From an uncultured Alphaproteobacteria bacterium (GTDB lineage: Bacteria > Pseudomonadota > Alphaproteobacteria > CADEGL01): DNA of 64,000 nucleotides. Of the stretch, positions 27,502 through 35,966 are shown piece by piece (position 1 is the stretch's first letter; each line of letters opens with the position of its first letter). A program made the position numbers and the translations under genes. The DNA lies in NCBI GenBank assembly GCA_902826885.1, contig CADEGL010000001.1:72957-136956 (forward strand), read 5' to 3'. The notes under the pieces are model-generated. The model made no database searches and was not told the origin of the DNA. It saw nothing but the letters and a program-made list of their open reading frames with translations.

Positions 27502-29082
27502 ATGCGGGGGCACGTGACCTTCTCGTCGGTTCCACGCTCGACCGTGCGGGCGACCGTTGGCCTGCTGGTTCTGGCTCTGGCGGCATGCTCGAGCTCGCCT
27601 GGAAACGACCACCCCTCGTTCGAAGCGAACTCCAACCGCCTGTTCACCGCGAGTTACGGCAGCATTTCCGACCGCTATCTGGAACCTGTCACGTTCGAGA
27701 CCCTGGCCATCAGTGGGCTCAACGGTCTGTCGTCCATCGATCCGACCGTGACCGCCAGCAAAGCGGACGGCAACATCAAGCTCGTGGCGCGTGGCCAAGA
27801 TGCTGGCACGTTCCCAATGCCCAAGAACAACGACCCGAAAAGCTGGGCCGCGTTGACGTCTAGCGCCATCATCTCTGTTCGCGTGGTCTCCCCAGCTGTC
27901 AACGCCGCGGACGACGATGCGGTCTATCAGGCGGTTTTCGATTCGGCCCTCGCCAAGCTCGATGGATTTTCCCGCTATTCGGGCCCCGAGACCGCACGCG
28001 AGGAACGCAATCGGCGGGTCGGATTTGGCGGTGTGGGCGTGCGGCTGCAAACCGCTGGCGGCCGGATCGAGGTCCTGTCCGTGATGCCCGACACACCCGC
28101 CGCACACGCGGGCGTTAAGGCCGGCGACCGGATTCTCCAGATCGATGGCGTGAGCATCAAAAACCGCGACGTAAAGGATATTATCGAGCAACTGCGGGGC
28201 GGTTCTGGAACCCAGGTCCAGCTCGTCATCGAACGCGCCAACGTGCCGGATTCCCTGACGTTCCAATTGGTGCGGGAGAAGATCATCCCGCGCACCGTGA
28301 TTTCCCAGATGGACGGCCGCGTTCTCGAGATCAAAGTCAGCGCATTCAATCAGGATACCAGCCGCGCGGTCTCTCAAGAGCTGGCCGAGGCGCTCGCGAA
28401 ACCGAACACCCAAGTATCTGCGGTCGTTCTGGATTTGCGGGACAATCCGGGCGGTCTCTTGGATCAAGCCATTCAGGTCGCGGATCTGTTCCTGGAAAAA
28501 GGCGCGATCATGACCGCCAAGGGACGCCATCCCGATAGCGTCCAGCATGTGGACGCGAGCGGCACGGACGTAACTGGCGGATTGCCGCTCGCCGTCCTGG
28601 TCAACGGCGGAACCGCGTCCTCCGCGGAGGTGCTGGCCGCTGCCCTGCAGGACAACGGGCGCGCCGTCGTTATCGGGACCAACAGCTACGGCAAGGGCAC
28701 GGTGCAGAGCGTCATCCACATGCCCAACGACGGTGAATTGGTGCTGACCTGGTCGCGGCTTTACGCCCCGTCGGGCTATTCGCTGCACCACTTGGGAATC
28801 CTGCCGATGCTATGCACCAGCGGTACTTCGGGGACGAGCGCATCGGCGGCCAAGATCTTGGAAAGCCAGCGGCGCCCCTCCGACCAGATGCAGGCAGCTG
28901 CCCAGCGTTGGCATGCCGTGACCTCGCCCGAATCGGACAGCATGTCCGAACTGCGCGCCACCTGCCGCTCCGAGCGGACCACCCGGGGGGTCGATATGGA
29001 AGTCGCACGCCAGGTTTTGGCCGATTCCGGCGCTTATCGGCAGGTTATCCGCCTGTCCATGGCCGAGGTTGCCGGCCGCTGA
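27502..29082 (+). CDS. S41-family carboxyl-terminal processing protease, lipoprotein
   Basis: The N-terminus is a lipoprotein signal with lipobox cysteine C29 (ALAAC), which predicts anchoring in the membrane facing the periplasm. A PDZ domain (about residues 175-260, GVGVRLQ and GVKAGDRILQIDGV) precedes the S41 catalytic domain, with serine S373 in the NGGTASSAEVL motif and lysine K398 in NSYGKGTVQ forming the Ser-Lys dyad. Such proteases trim C-termini of envelope proteins or peptidoglycan enzymes. The last roughly 100 residues are a family-variable helical tail. It sits just upstream of rpmG. Confidence 0.93.
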   Translation: MRGHVTFSSVPRSTVRATVGLLVLALAACSSSPGNDHPSFEANSNRLFTASYGSISDRYLEPVTFETLAISGLNGLSSIDPTVTASKADGNIKLVARGQDAGTFPMPKNNDPKSWAALTSSAIISVRVVSPAVNAADDDAVYQAVFDSALAKLDGFSRYSGPETAREERNRRVGFGGVGVRLQTAGGRIEVLSVMPDTPAAHAGVKAGDRILQIDGVSIKNRDVKDIIEQLRGGSGTQVQLVIERANVPDSLTFQLVREKIIPRTVISQMDGRVLEIKVSAFNQDTSRAVSQELAEALAKPNTQVSAVVLDLRDNPGGLLDQAIQVADLFLEKGAIMTAKGRHPDSVQHVDASGTDVTGGLPLAVLVNGGTASSAEVLAAALQDNGRAVVIGTNSYGKGTVQSVIHMPNDGELVLTWSRLYAPSGYSLHHLGILPMLCTSGTSGTSASAAKILESQRRPSDQMQAAAQRWHAVTSPESDSMSELRATCRSERTTRGVDMEVARQVLADSGAYRQVIRLSMAEVAGR

Positions 29083-29092
29083 CCCCTAGGGA

Positions 29093-29120
29093 TTGACAGG
29101 GCGCGGCAGGCCGCTATTCT
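29093..29120 (+). promoter_or_regulatory. sigma-70-type promoter of rpmG
   Basis: TTGACA at 29093-29098 and TATTCT at 29115-29120 with a 16-base spacer form a near-consensus promoter 29 bases before the rpmG start. It begins ten bases after the protease stop, so rpmG is expressed independently. Confidence 0.65.
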
Positions 29121-29149
29121 CCCGGCCTTCCGCACCCCGGAGAACGAAT

Positions 29150-29317
29150 ATGGCCAAGTCCAACACGGTCCTCATCAAGCTCGTCAGCAGCGCCGACACG
29201 GGCTTCTTCTACGTGGCCAAGAAGAACCCGAAGAAGGCGACGACGAAGCTCGAGATGCGCAAGTATGACCCCGTCGTGCGCAAGCACGTCGTGTTCAAGG
29301 AATCAAAGATGAAGTGA
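29150..29317 (+). CDS. rpmG: 50S ribosomal protein L33
   Basis: The 55-residue basic protein reads [20 protein letters not shown] at the start and matches L33 over its full length. It is the zinc-free paralogue type, since the two CxxC pairs are absent. It sits in the large subunit near the E site. The ATG at 29150 has GGAGA six bases upstream. A consensus promoter and a strong terminator flank it, so it is a single-gene transcription unit. Confidence 0.97.
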   Translation: MAKSNTVLIKLVSSADTGFFYVAKKNPKKATTKLEMRKYDPVVRKHVVFKESKMK

Positions 29318-29342
29318 GCCGTCCAAACGGCTTACCGTTCCG

Positions 29343-29371
29343 AACGGCCGCCTTGGGCGGCCGTTTTCATT
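29343..29371 (+). terminator. Rho-independent terminator of rpmG
   Basis: A perfect 10-base stem (AACGGCCGCC at 29343-29352 and GGCGGCCGTT at 29356-29365) with a TTG loop is followed by TTCATTTTT. It lies 25 bases after the rpmG stop. On the other strand no T run follows, so it mainly serves rpmG. Confidence 0.85.
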
Positions 29372-29380
29372 TTTAGGCTT

Positions 29381-29803
29381 CTATTTCAAGAAGCGTTTCA
29401 CCGTCTCGAGGAACTGCGCCACCGAGATGGGCTTGGCGATATACGCCGAACATCCACCCCGCAGCATGCGCTCCTCGTCGCCCTTCATCGCGAACGCCGT
29501 GACAGCGATGACTGGGATGTGCCGGAGCGTTGGATCCGCCTTCATCACCTGGGTGATCTCTAGCCCCGAGATTTCAGGAAGCTGGATGTCCATGACGACC
29601 AGGTCGGGCCGGTGCTGACGCACGAGGCTTAGCGCATCCAGGCCATGAGCCGCGGATAGCACACGATAACCCTGGGTCTGCAGCAAATCCTCGAAGAGCT
29701 TCATGTTGAGCTCGTTGTCCTCGACGACGAGAACCGTCTTCGAGGACACGCCGGGGACGCGCGATCCGGACGACGTGGACGCAAGTAAACCCGATTCCAT
29801 CAC
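29381..29803 (-). CDS. divK: DivK-type single-domain response regulator
   Basis: The product is a lone receiver domain with the phospho-acceptor D72 in [14 protein letters not shown], acidic pocket residues in [12 protein letters not shown], and the conserved K in YIAKPISV. The motifs [30 protein letters not shown] and KPISV match DivK, the alphaproteobacterial cell-cycle regulator that acts on DivJ/PleC and the CtrA pathway. At 140 residues it is about 15 longer than Caulobacter DivK because of a Ser-rich N-terminus, so the true start could be an internal GTG. The common partner gene pleD is not next to it. Confidence 0.87.
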   Translation of the reverse strand: MMESGLLASTSSGSRVPGVSSKTVLVVEDNELNMKLFEDLLQTQGYRVLSAAHGLDALSLVRQHRPDLVVMDIQLPEISGLEITQVMKADPTLRHIPVIAVTAFAMKGDEERMLRGGCSAYIAKPISVAQFLETVKRFLK

Positions 29804-30017
29804 GGCACAGCCTTTCGCGGCCGGGGATAGGCAAAACAGACCCAGACGATGGATGGGGTCGTGTTCGGCAGGCCTGTATGGATACTGTCAGTCGCGTGAT
29901 GTTGCAATCTAATGTCCTTCGAAACCTAACCGCTTAGCAAAGCGTTCTGCCTCCCAAAAATAGGATACTCCCGCTTGGGTGGCCCCCTTATCCTGCTAAA
30001 TGCAAAGGAGAGGCCAT

Positions 30018-30926
30018 TTGCGCATTGGCGTCGATATCGGGGGTACAAAGATCGAGGCTGTCATCTTGGCGGCGACAGGGGCTATCGCGGCTCGCGAGCG
30101 CGTGCCCACGCCCCAGGGCGACTACGCGGGCACCGTCGCGGCCACGGCGGCTCTTGTCCGCGGCCTGCAACAGTCTCTCGGAAAGCCCACCTCCATCGGA
30201 ATTGGCATTCCTGGCACTTATTCGTCGGTAACTGGTCTGGTGACCAATTCGAACTCCGTGTGCCTGGTTGGAAAGCCGCTGCAAAAAGACTTGGAGGCCG
30301 CGATCGGTCAGGCCATTCGAATCGCGAACGACGCCAATTGCTTCGCCCTTTCGGAAGCAGCCGATGGTGCCGCCTCGGGGTTGCCAGTCGTTTTTGGCGT
30401 GATCCTGGGAACCGGAGTTGGCGGTGGTTTGGTTATCCGCGGGCAAGCCAATGACGGCCATAACGGAATCGCCGGCGAATGGGGCCACAACCCCCTGCCC
30501 GCCCCACGCGAAAATGAAACGCCGGGGCCAGACTGCTATTGCGGGCGCCGTGGCTGCATCGAACAATTTCTGTCCGGCCCGGCTTTTGCGCGCGACCACG
30601 CGGCCGCGACCGCCGCACCGCCGAAACAGCCCGCGCACATCGAGGCCGCGGCCCTGGCCGGCGACCGCGCGGCACGGGACAGCGTGGCACGCTATGCCGA
30701 CCGCTTGGCGAGAGCCTTAGGCACCGTCATCAACCTGGTCGATCCCGACGCGATCGTTCTGGGTGGCGGCATGTCCAAGATGAAATCCCTCTACGAGGAC
30801 GTACCGCGCCTATGGCACCGCTACGTTCACGCGGAGCGGATCAGCACGGCTCTGCTGCCGCCCCAACATGGCGATTCCAGCGGCGTCCGCGGCGCGGCCT
30901 GGCTGTGGCCAGAAACCACGCAGTGA
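30018..30926 (+). CDS. ROK-family sugar kinase (fructokinase/N-acetylglucosamine kinase-like)
   Basis: The protein starts RIGVDIGGTKIEAVIL (the ATP-binding phosphate-1 loop). It carries GIGIPGTY, the catalytic aspartate in ANDANCFALSEA, GTGVGGGLV, and the zinc motif CYCGRRGCIEQFLSGP near residue 175. ROK kinases phosphorylate free hexoses in the cytoplasm; this set of motifs fits fructokinase (Mak) or NagK. I choose a TTG at 30018 because AAGGAG at 30005-30010 lies seven bases upstream, whereas the ATG at 30000 has no such signal and sits before the ribosome site. It overlaps dinB by four bases (GTGA at 30923). Confidence 0.88.
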   Translation: MRIGVDIGGTKIEAVILAATGAIAARERVPTPQGDYAGTVAATAALVRGLQQSLGKPTSIGIGIPGTYSSVTGLVTNSNSVCLVGKPLQKDLEAAIGQAIRIANDANCFALSEAADGAASGLPVVFGVILGTGVGGGLVIRGQANDGHNGIAGEWGHNPLPAPRENETPGPDCYCGRRGCIEQFLSGPAFARDHAAATAAPPKQPAHIEAAALAGDRAARDSVARYADRLARALGTVINLVDPDAIVLGGGMSKMKSLYEDVPRLWHRYVHAERISTALLPPQHGDSSGVRGAAWLWPETTQ

Positions 30927-32185
30927 GCATAGCCGCGCCCGTCTGCCGTGACTGCGGCGCGGTCGCCCCGGACGAAGATATGCGCCGGTGCGGCACCTGC
31001 AGATCGCCCCGTCTCCTGTGCCACCCCGAACTGCACGCGCTGACCATCGCCCACGTCGATTGCGACGCATTCTACGCAGCCGTCGAAAAGCGCGATGCGC
31101 CGGAGCTGCGCGACCGCCCGGTGATCGTGGGTGGCGGAACGCGCGGCGTGGTCGCGGCCTGCTGTTATATCGCGCGGATGTACGGCGTCCGCTCGGCGAT
31201 GCCGATGTTCAAGGCGCGGAAGCTGTGCCCGGAGGCGGTGGTGATCCCGCCCGACATGAAGAAATACGCACGCGTCGGCCGCGAAGTGCGCCAGCTTATG
31301 CTGGAGACGACACCCATGGTCGAACCACTTTCGATCGACGAGGCATTTCTCGACCTATCAGGCACCGAGAAACTGCACGACGGCAGCGCTGCCCAGACAT
31401 TGGTCCGCTTCGCGCGCAAGGCCGACCACACACTGGGCATCACGGTGTCGGTCGGCCTCAGCTACAACAAGTTCCTGGCCAAACTGGCATCCGATATGGA
31501 CAAGCCGCGCGGGTTTTCCGTGATCGGGCGCGGCGATGCCTTGGCGTTTCTGGCGCCACGGCCCGTCGGCACCATCTGGGGCGTGGGCCCTTCGCTGCAG
31601 AAGACACTAGCCCGCGATGGGCTTTTGATCATCGGGCAATTGCGCGAATTGTCGGAAGATGACCTGGTTCGCCGCTATGGCTCCATCGGGCGACGTTTGT
31701 CGCGCTTTTCACGCGGTCAGGACGGCCGCACGGTGGAGCCCGATTCGCCCGCTAAAAGCATCTCCGCGGAAACCACCTTCGAGCGGGATCTGGCGTCCGA
31801 AGCGGCGCTCTCCAAGACGCTCTGGCCGCTGTGCGAAACCGTTTCCGAGCGACTGAAGACCGCAGGATTGGCCGGCCGAAGCGTCACGCTCAAGTTAAAG
31901 ACGGCCGACTTCAAGATCCGCACCCGAAGCCGAATGACCGACGCGCCGACCCAACTCGCCGAAGTCATTTTCCGCGCCGCCTCGAACCTCCTGAAGGGCG
32001 AGGTCGATAGCACCGCCTATCGTCTGATCGGCGTGGGCGTGAGTTCGCTTGAAAGCGCGGTCAACGCCGATCCGCCCGACCTGCTCGACCCGGATGCCAC
32101 ACGCCGCGCTCAAGTAGAGCGCGCCTTAGACCAAGTCCGAAAGAAGCTCGGTAAGGCCTCCATTGCCAAAGGGCGAGGGCTTTGA
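30923..32185 (+). CDS. dinB: DNA polymerase IV (Y family) with N-terminal zinc ribbon
   Basis: DinB performs translesion synthesis. The palm motifs HVDCDAFYAAVE and SIDEAFLDLSG hold the metal-binding acidic residues, and helix-hairpin-helix and little-finger domains follow. An N-terminal CxxC pair at residues 8-11 and another at 23-26 form a zinc ribbon seen in many alphaproteobacterial DinB proteins but not in E. coli. The start is the GTG at 30923 that overlaps the ROK kinase stop; the longer open frame upstream lies inside that gene. The total length is 420 residues. No beta-clamp motif could be assigned with confidence. Confidence 0.94.
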   Translation: MSIAAPVCRDCGAVAPDEDMRRCGTCRSPRLLCHPELHALTIAHVDCDAFYAAVEKRDAPELRDRPVIVGGGTRGVVAACCYIARMYGVRSAMPMFKARKLCPEAVVIPPDMKKYARVGREVRQLMLETTPMVEPLSIDEAFLDLSGTEKLHDGSAAQTLVRFARKADHTLGITVSVGLSYNKFLAKLASDMDKPRGFSVIGRGDALAFLAPRPVGTIWGVGPSLQKTLARDGLLIIGQLRELSEDDLVRRYGSIGRRLSRFSRGQDGRTVEPDSPAKSISAETTFERDLASEAALSKTLWPLCETVSERLKTAGLAGRSVTLKLKTADFKIRTRSRMTDAPTQLAEVIFRAASNLLKGEVDSTAYRLIGVGVSSLESAVNADPPDLLDPDATRRAQVERALDQVRKKLGKASIAKGRGL

Positions 32186-32231
32186 TGCGCTCTTGCCCGG
32201 CGCCGGGCGGAGCGGTACGACTGCCCCTGCC

Positions 32232-32753
32232 ATGCCTCCTTCATCCTCCCTTCGGCCAGCGGCTTTTCTCGACCGGGACGGAATCCTCAATCATGACACG
32301 GGGTACATCCATCGCTCCGCGGATTTCGTCTGGGTTGATGGAGCGATCGATGCGATCCGCTATCTGAACGAGCGGAACTATCTGACCTTCGTGGTGACCA
32401 ACCAGGCCGGGATCGCGCGCGGGCTTTATAGCGAGGCCGACGTATTGGCCCTTCATGGCTGGGTCGGCGAACAACTCGCGTACTCGAGCGCGCGGATCGA
32501 CGCGTTCTATTTCTGCCCCCATCATCCGACGGAAGGCGCGCCGCCCTACCGGATCACTTGCGAGTGCCGAAAACCGTCACCGGGAATGTTGCTCAGCGCG
32601 ATGCGGGAATGGCCGGTCAACCTAGCCGGCAGCTTTCTGATCGGCGACCGGCAGACGGATTTGGAAGCTGCGACGGCAGCTGGAATACCGGGATATCTTT
32701 TTTCGGGCGGCAATCTGCTGCCGTTCGTACGGCGCATCGTCGACCGCACATAG
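32232..32753 (+). CDS. gmhB: D-glycero-D-manno-heptose 1,7-bisphosphate phosphatase-like HAD protein
   Basis: The 173-residue product is a HAD-IIIA phosphatase. D14 and D16 in FLDRDGILNHD form the nucleophile/acid pair, TNQAGIARG is motif II, and GDRQTDLEAA carries the final aspartates. The zinc loop CPHHP plus CECRKPSP is the mark of GmhB, which removes the C7 phosphate in heptose activation for lipopolysaccharide or S-layer glycans. The related functions histidinol phosphatase and GDP-heptose pathway are possible. The ATG at 32232 fits the family start. The kinase/nucleotidyltransferase of the pathway is probably the protein at 46753. Confidence 0.82.
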   Translation: MPPSSSLRPAAFLDRDGILNHDTGYIHRSADFVWVDGAIDAIRYLNERNYLTFVVTNQAGIARGLYSEADVLALHGWVGEQLAYSSARIDAFYFCPHHPTEGAPPYRITCECRKPSPGMLLSAMREWPVNLAGSFLIGDRQTDLEAATAAGIPGYLFSGGNLLPFVRRIVDRT

Positions 32754-32762
32754 TCACGCCGC

Positions 32763-33794
32763 CTACTCGCCTTGAGAACCTATCCCCGGCGTACGCGGTC
32801 CGCGCATCAAGCGTTCCCACGCGCCGCGCCGTGCGATATGCCCGCGAATGAACATTCTTACCGAAACGGATGCGAACCGGGCCAGCACCAGCGTGCTAAC
32901 CACGGCCATAAAGCTCGATGGATAATAGGCCGTGAAATTCTTGCGCAGAAACCGGACCAGAGAACGATGCTTATGCGCCTCGACCCGGATGGGACGGGTA
33001 CGGCTACAAACGCCTTGGGTGTGCTCAACCACCGCGCTCGGCACGAACAGGATCTTAAATCCCGCCGACTGGAAGCGGAGGCACCAGTCCAGATCCTCGA
33101 AATGAAGGAAGTATCCGCTGTCCAAATAGCCCACCGCGTCGATCGCCGCGCGGCGCACCAGCATGCAAGCGCCGGAAATCGCCGGCACTTCCGACGGCCG
33201 GTCGGGCAGCACGGCGGCATCATAGGCAAAATCTCGAAACCGCGGATGGTCCGGCATCAGCCGATGCAAGCCGAACGCGACACAGAAGATTTGCCAGGGA
33301 TTGGGGATATCACGCCGGCAGCCGCGCTGCTCGCTGCCGTCCGGATTGACGATCAAAGGCCCGGTCATTCCCACGTCTGGACGCTCCTGAATCATCCATT
33401 TCAGAAGCGCCAAGGAGCCGTCATGCATCCGGCAATCGGGATTGAGGAGTAGAACCGCCCCCCCGCGCGATACCGTGATGCCGGCATTACAGGCGTGGGC
33501 AAAACCATAATTGCCGTCGAGTTCGATGATCCGGATGCTGCCGGCCGGCACGCGGGCTCGCAGGGACTGCAAACTGCCGTCCGATGACGCATTGTCGACA
33601 ACGATGACTTCCGTTTCGACTTCCGCTTGGCCCAAAACACTATCCACCGCTGCGGCGAGATAATCGCCAGCGTTGAAATTGACGATCACGACCGAGACGA
33701 GATCGTCTGAGCCGCCCGAAGTGTCTTTAACGGGCAAGATGCGAGACGGCGTGTTCACACCGGAACCTGCGTTATGAACCGCCGATATAGACAT
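32763..33794 (-). CDS. family 2 glycosyltransferase (rhamnosyltransferase-like)
   Basis: The GT-A domain begins SVVIVNFNAGDYLAAAVDSVL near residue 34, with VDNASSDGS, the NYGFAHACNAGI loop and LLLNPDCRM as the DxD equivalent. The motif GACMLVRRAAID and HFEDLDWCLRF place it with WbbL-type rhamnosyltransferases. The C-terminal 80 residues include a hydrophobic segment and many basic residues, which suggests membrane association. Its start overlaps the lipoprotein hydrolase stop by 23 bases, so both belong to one minus-strand unit. It converges with gmhB. Confidence 0.88.
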   Translation of the reverse strand: MSISAVHNAGSGVNTPSRILPVKDTSGGSDDLVSVVIVNFNAGDYLAAAVDSVLGQAEVETEVIVVDNASSDGSLQSLRARVPAGSIRIIELDGNYGFAHACNAGITVSRGGAVLLLNPDCRMHDGSLALLKWMIQERPDVGMTGPLIVNPDGSEQRGCRRDIPNPWQIFCVAFGLHRLMPDHPRFRDFAYDAAVLPDRPSEVPAISGACMLVRRAAIDAVGYLDSGYFLHFEDLDWCLRFQSAGFKILFVPSAVVEHTQGVCSRTRPIRVEAHKHRSLVRFLRKNFTAYYPSSFMAVVSTLVLARFASVSVRMFIRGHIARRGAWERLMRGPRTPGIGSQGE

Positions 33795-34644
33795 ATTGCT
33801 TCAGCAGCCCAGGCCACCGCTCCTCCCAACAGCAATCGTGATCCACACCCGGAACTTCGATGATATTGATCCGGTCGGGATCTGAAAATCGGCTGCGATA
33901 AGACTGAGCAACCTTTGGCGGCACGCTGGTGTCGTCCTGGCCGACGAAATGAATTTGCGGGATGCGGCTCAAAGAGGACGTCATATCGGCTGGGTTGAGC
34001 GAGGCCGAGAGCGGCGAAACCTTGCGAATCGAGGTCCAGGCGGCATGGTCGAGGTTACCGGCGACGGTCACAAGCTGAATCACGTCGGTACGGCGCGCCG
34101 CGATCAATGCCGCGACGGCGCCGCCGCCGGAATAGCCGAATAGCCGCAGGCGTTTAGCACCCGTGGCGCGCACCGTCTGATTGATCTCCGCATTCATCGC
34201 GGCGACCACCTCTTCCGAATACCGCGCGCCGGACCAGTATTTCGGGCTGCACCGCGCGAGCTCGGCTTCCGACTGGTATTGGCACGGCCGGGCCAGATAA
34301 AGCCGGTTGGCGGAGGGATCCTGCACCGCCAATTCCAGCGCGATCGGAATGCGCGGCGTCGGGTCGGAGGAAAGTTGAGTAGAGGTCACCCAGGCGAAGC
34401 CGTCGCCTTCGATATAGACGCTGAGATCGCTGTTGGACGGCGTTCGGATGGATCGGAAGCCAACCAGGCTGAAAGGGCCGGAGACGGTCTGAAAACGCTC
34501 CCAGCCGCTGCGCGCGGCCACCCGGTCGGCCAACTCGCGTCCGCCATAGAGGAACGCAGAATCGCCGCAAGCGGCCACCGACACGACGGCTAAAACGAAG
34601 AAGGCCCACCGTTTCAGGTGGGCCTTCGGACGTTCAGGTTTCAC
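33772..34644 (-). CDS. alpha/beta-hydrolase lipoprotein
   Basis: A signal peptide with lipobox cysteine C26 (VSVAAC) predicts an envelope lipoprotein. The hydrolase triad can be placed as S172 in the FGYSGGGAV elbow, D237 or D238 in VGQDDTSVP, and H269 in GVDHDCC. The substrate is unknown; envelope esterases of this kind often act on acyl or acetyl groups. The first codons (about 7-14) are encoded by the terminator hairpin of the preceding outer-membrane protein gene. An internal start would remove the signal peptide, so I keep the ATG at 34644. It is coupled to the glycosyltransferase downstream. Confidence 0.75.
   Translation of the reverse strand: MKPERPKAHLKRWAFFVLAVVSVAACGDSAFLYGGRELADRVAARSGWERFQTVSGPFSLVGFRSIRTPSNSDLSVYIEGDGFAWVTSTQLSSDPTPRIPIALELAVQDPSANRLYLARPCQYQSEAELARCSPKYWSGARYSEEVVAAMNAEINQTVRATGAKRLRLFGYSGGGAVAALIAARRTDVIQLVTVAGNLDHAAWTSIRKVSPLSASLNPADMTSSLSRIPQIHFVGQDDTSVPPKVAQSYRSRFSDPDRINIIEVPGVDHDCCWEERWPGLLKQYVYIGGS
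34601..34626 (-). terminator. terminator-like hairpin inside the hydrolase signal-peptide codons
   Basis: A perfect 10-base stem (AAGGCCCACC and GGTGGGCCTT on either strand) with a 6-base loop lies 22 bases after the outer-membrane protein stop. On the minus strand CTTCGTTTTA follows. It probably ends most transcripts of the barrel gene, and read-through would express the hydrolase. Confidence 0.6.
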
Positions 34645-34647
34645 GGA

Positions 34648-35709
34648 TCAGAACGCGTAACGGATGGTCCCCGAACCCGTGTAGGAGATGTAATCCGTCT
34701 GCCCCACCTGGGACTGGAACTGCACGCCACCCGAGAAACGCGGGCTGAGCGCGAACAGCAAGCCGCCACCGACATTGGCCGAGTTCTTATAGGCCGTCGG
34801 CTGCGTCTGCCCCGGGCCCACCGTCGGCAGGTCGTATTTGTAGGCATAGACATACTGGGCCAAGAGGTAGGGCTGCACGTTGCCGAACTGGTAGCCCACC
34901 TGGCCGCCCGCCAGGAACTGGCCGAAATGCACCGTCGTATCGGGCACGCTCGGGTTCCCGCCCGTCCCGGTCTCGCTGTAGCCGTCGATGCCCTGGTACA
35001 TCCAGTTGGCGCCGATCGAGGGCCGGAACTGGAAGTTGCCGGAGGCCAGCGTGGCCGTCAGGTTACTGGCCATGAAGAAGCGCGTGCCCGACGTATCACC
35101 CGTGATCGCGCCGTTGTTGCGCGTGAGGTCGATGCTGTTGCCGACATAACCCGCCGTCGCATCCAGATACAACTGGTTCGGGATCAGCTGCACCAGGACG
35201 TAGGGCGCCACCACCGCGCCGTTGGCGTCCCAGGTGCCGTTGTTGAAGTTGGTGTTGATGTCCTGGCGCTCATAACCGACCGACAGGCCCGCCAAGACCC
35301 AGTTGTTGATGCGGTAGTCCGCGCCCAGCGCGAAGGTGTAAACCTGACCGCTGGTGTCGATCGCGCTCTGGGTCTCGCTGAAGCCCGAGCCCGTGAAGTT
35401 CGACCAAACGCCGAAACGCTGCTCGTCGGCACCCGCCGAAGCACCGGTTGCCGCTCCGCTGTCCGCGAAGCCGCCGCCCTGGCGCTTCCCGTTCACCGCA
35501 TACTTCGATCCGGTGCCGGCGTCGCCCGTCTTTGTAAACATGCCGGAGGTGAAACCGCCGGAGATTGTATTGATCGAATTGCCGCTGGTGCCCGCAACCA
35601 CCGTCGACGAGCCGGTCGAGGTCGAGTTCGTGTTGTACGCGGCGAGCGCGCTGGCACTAAAAAGCGCGACGGCCACCGTAACACCGCAAGCCAATAACCG
35701 ATTGATCAT
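34648..35709 (-). CDS. outer-membrane beta-barrel protein (autotransporter-barrel-like)
   Basis: A clear Sec signal peptide (MINRLLACGVTVAVALFSASALAA) is followed by a Ser/Thr/Gly-rich stretch of about 70 residues. About 250 residues of alternating amphipathic strands then end in TIRYAF, the terminal aromatic residue recognised by the Bam complex. The domain resembles the barrel of autotransporters, but there is no passenger. It may be a porin-like or adhesion protein of the outer membrane. I choose the ATG at 35709 at the signal peptide; one at 35721 adds four residues. An inverted repeat upstream (35840-35855) could be its operator. Confidence 0.8.
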   Translation of the reverse strand: MINRLLACGVTVAVALFSASALAAYNTNSTSTGSSTVVAGTSGNSINTISGGFTSGMFTKTGDAGTGSKYAVNGKRQGGGFADSGAATGASAGADEQRFGVWSNFTGSGFSETQSAIDTSGQVYTFALGADYRINNWVLAGLSVGYERQDINTNFNNGTWDANGAVVAPYVLVQLIPNQLYLDATAGYVGNSIDLTRNNGAITGDTSGTRFFMASNLTATLASGNFQFRPSIGANWMYQGIDGYSETGTGGNPSVPDTTVHFGQFLAGGQVGYQFGNVQPYLLAQYVYAYKYDLPTVGPGQTQPTAYKNSANVGGGLLFALSPRFSGGVQFQSQVGQTDYISYTGSGTIRYAF

Positions 35710-35839
35710 AGACGTCCCCACCCGTGGCGATGGCCTTACGTTTGGCCTATTAACCCACCGGAATTTTTAAGGAACACCGGATCAGGAGTCCAGGATCATC
35801 CGAACCTCACAGCCGGTTCTCGATCGTTCACAACGGAAA

Positions 35840-35855
35840 GTTGCAATTTTGCAAC
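35840..35855. promoter_or_regulatory. 16-base palindrome GTTGCAATTTTGCAAC in AT-rich intergenic DNA
   Basis: The 245 to 257 bases between the outer-membrane barrel gene and the ligase-like gene hold no supported gene and are A/T-rich compared with their surroundings. A perfect palindrome (7-base arms, 2-base spacer) lies 131 bases upstream of the barrel start and is a candidate operator. The regulator is unknown. Confidence 0.35.
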
Positions 35856-35966
35856 ATACCAGAACCACAATATTTAGCGATAAAACGACCATCACCAACA
35901 AATGTTGCGTCATCATGTAATATTATTTGTTATCAGAGTCTTATCGGGTTTCGGCGCATTGCGCCG

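Noticed and set aside
27370-28791. 473-codon open frame on the minus strand inside the S41 protease gene
   Set aside because: The protease has lipobox, PDZ and Ser-Lys dyad on the plus strand; the opposite frame has no recognisable features.
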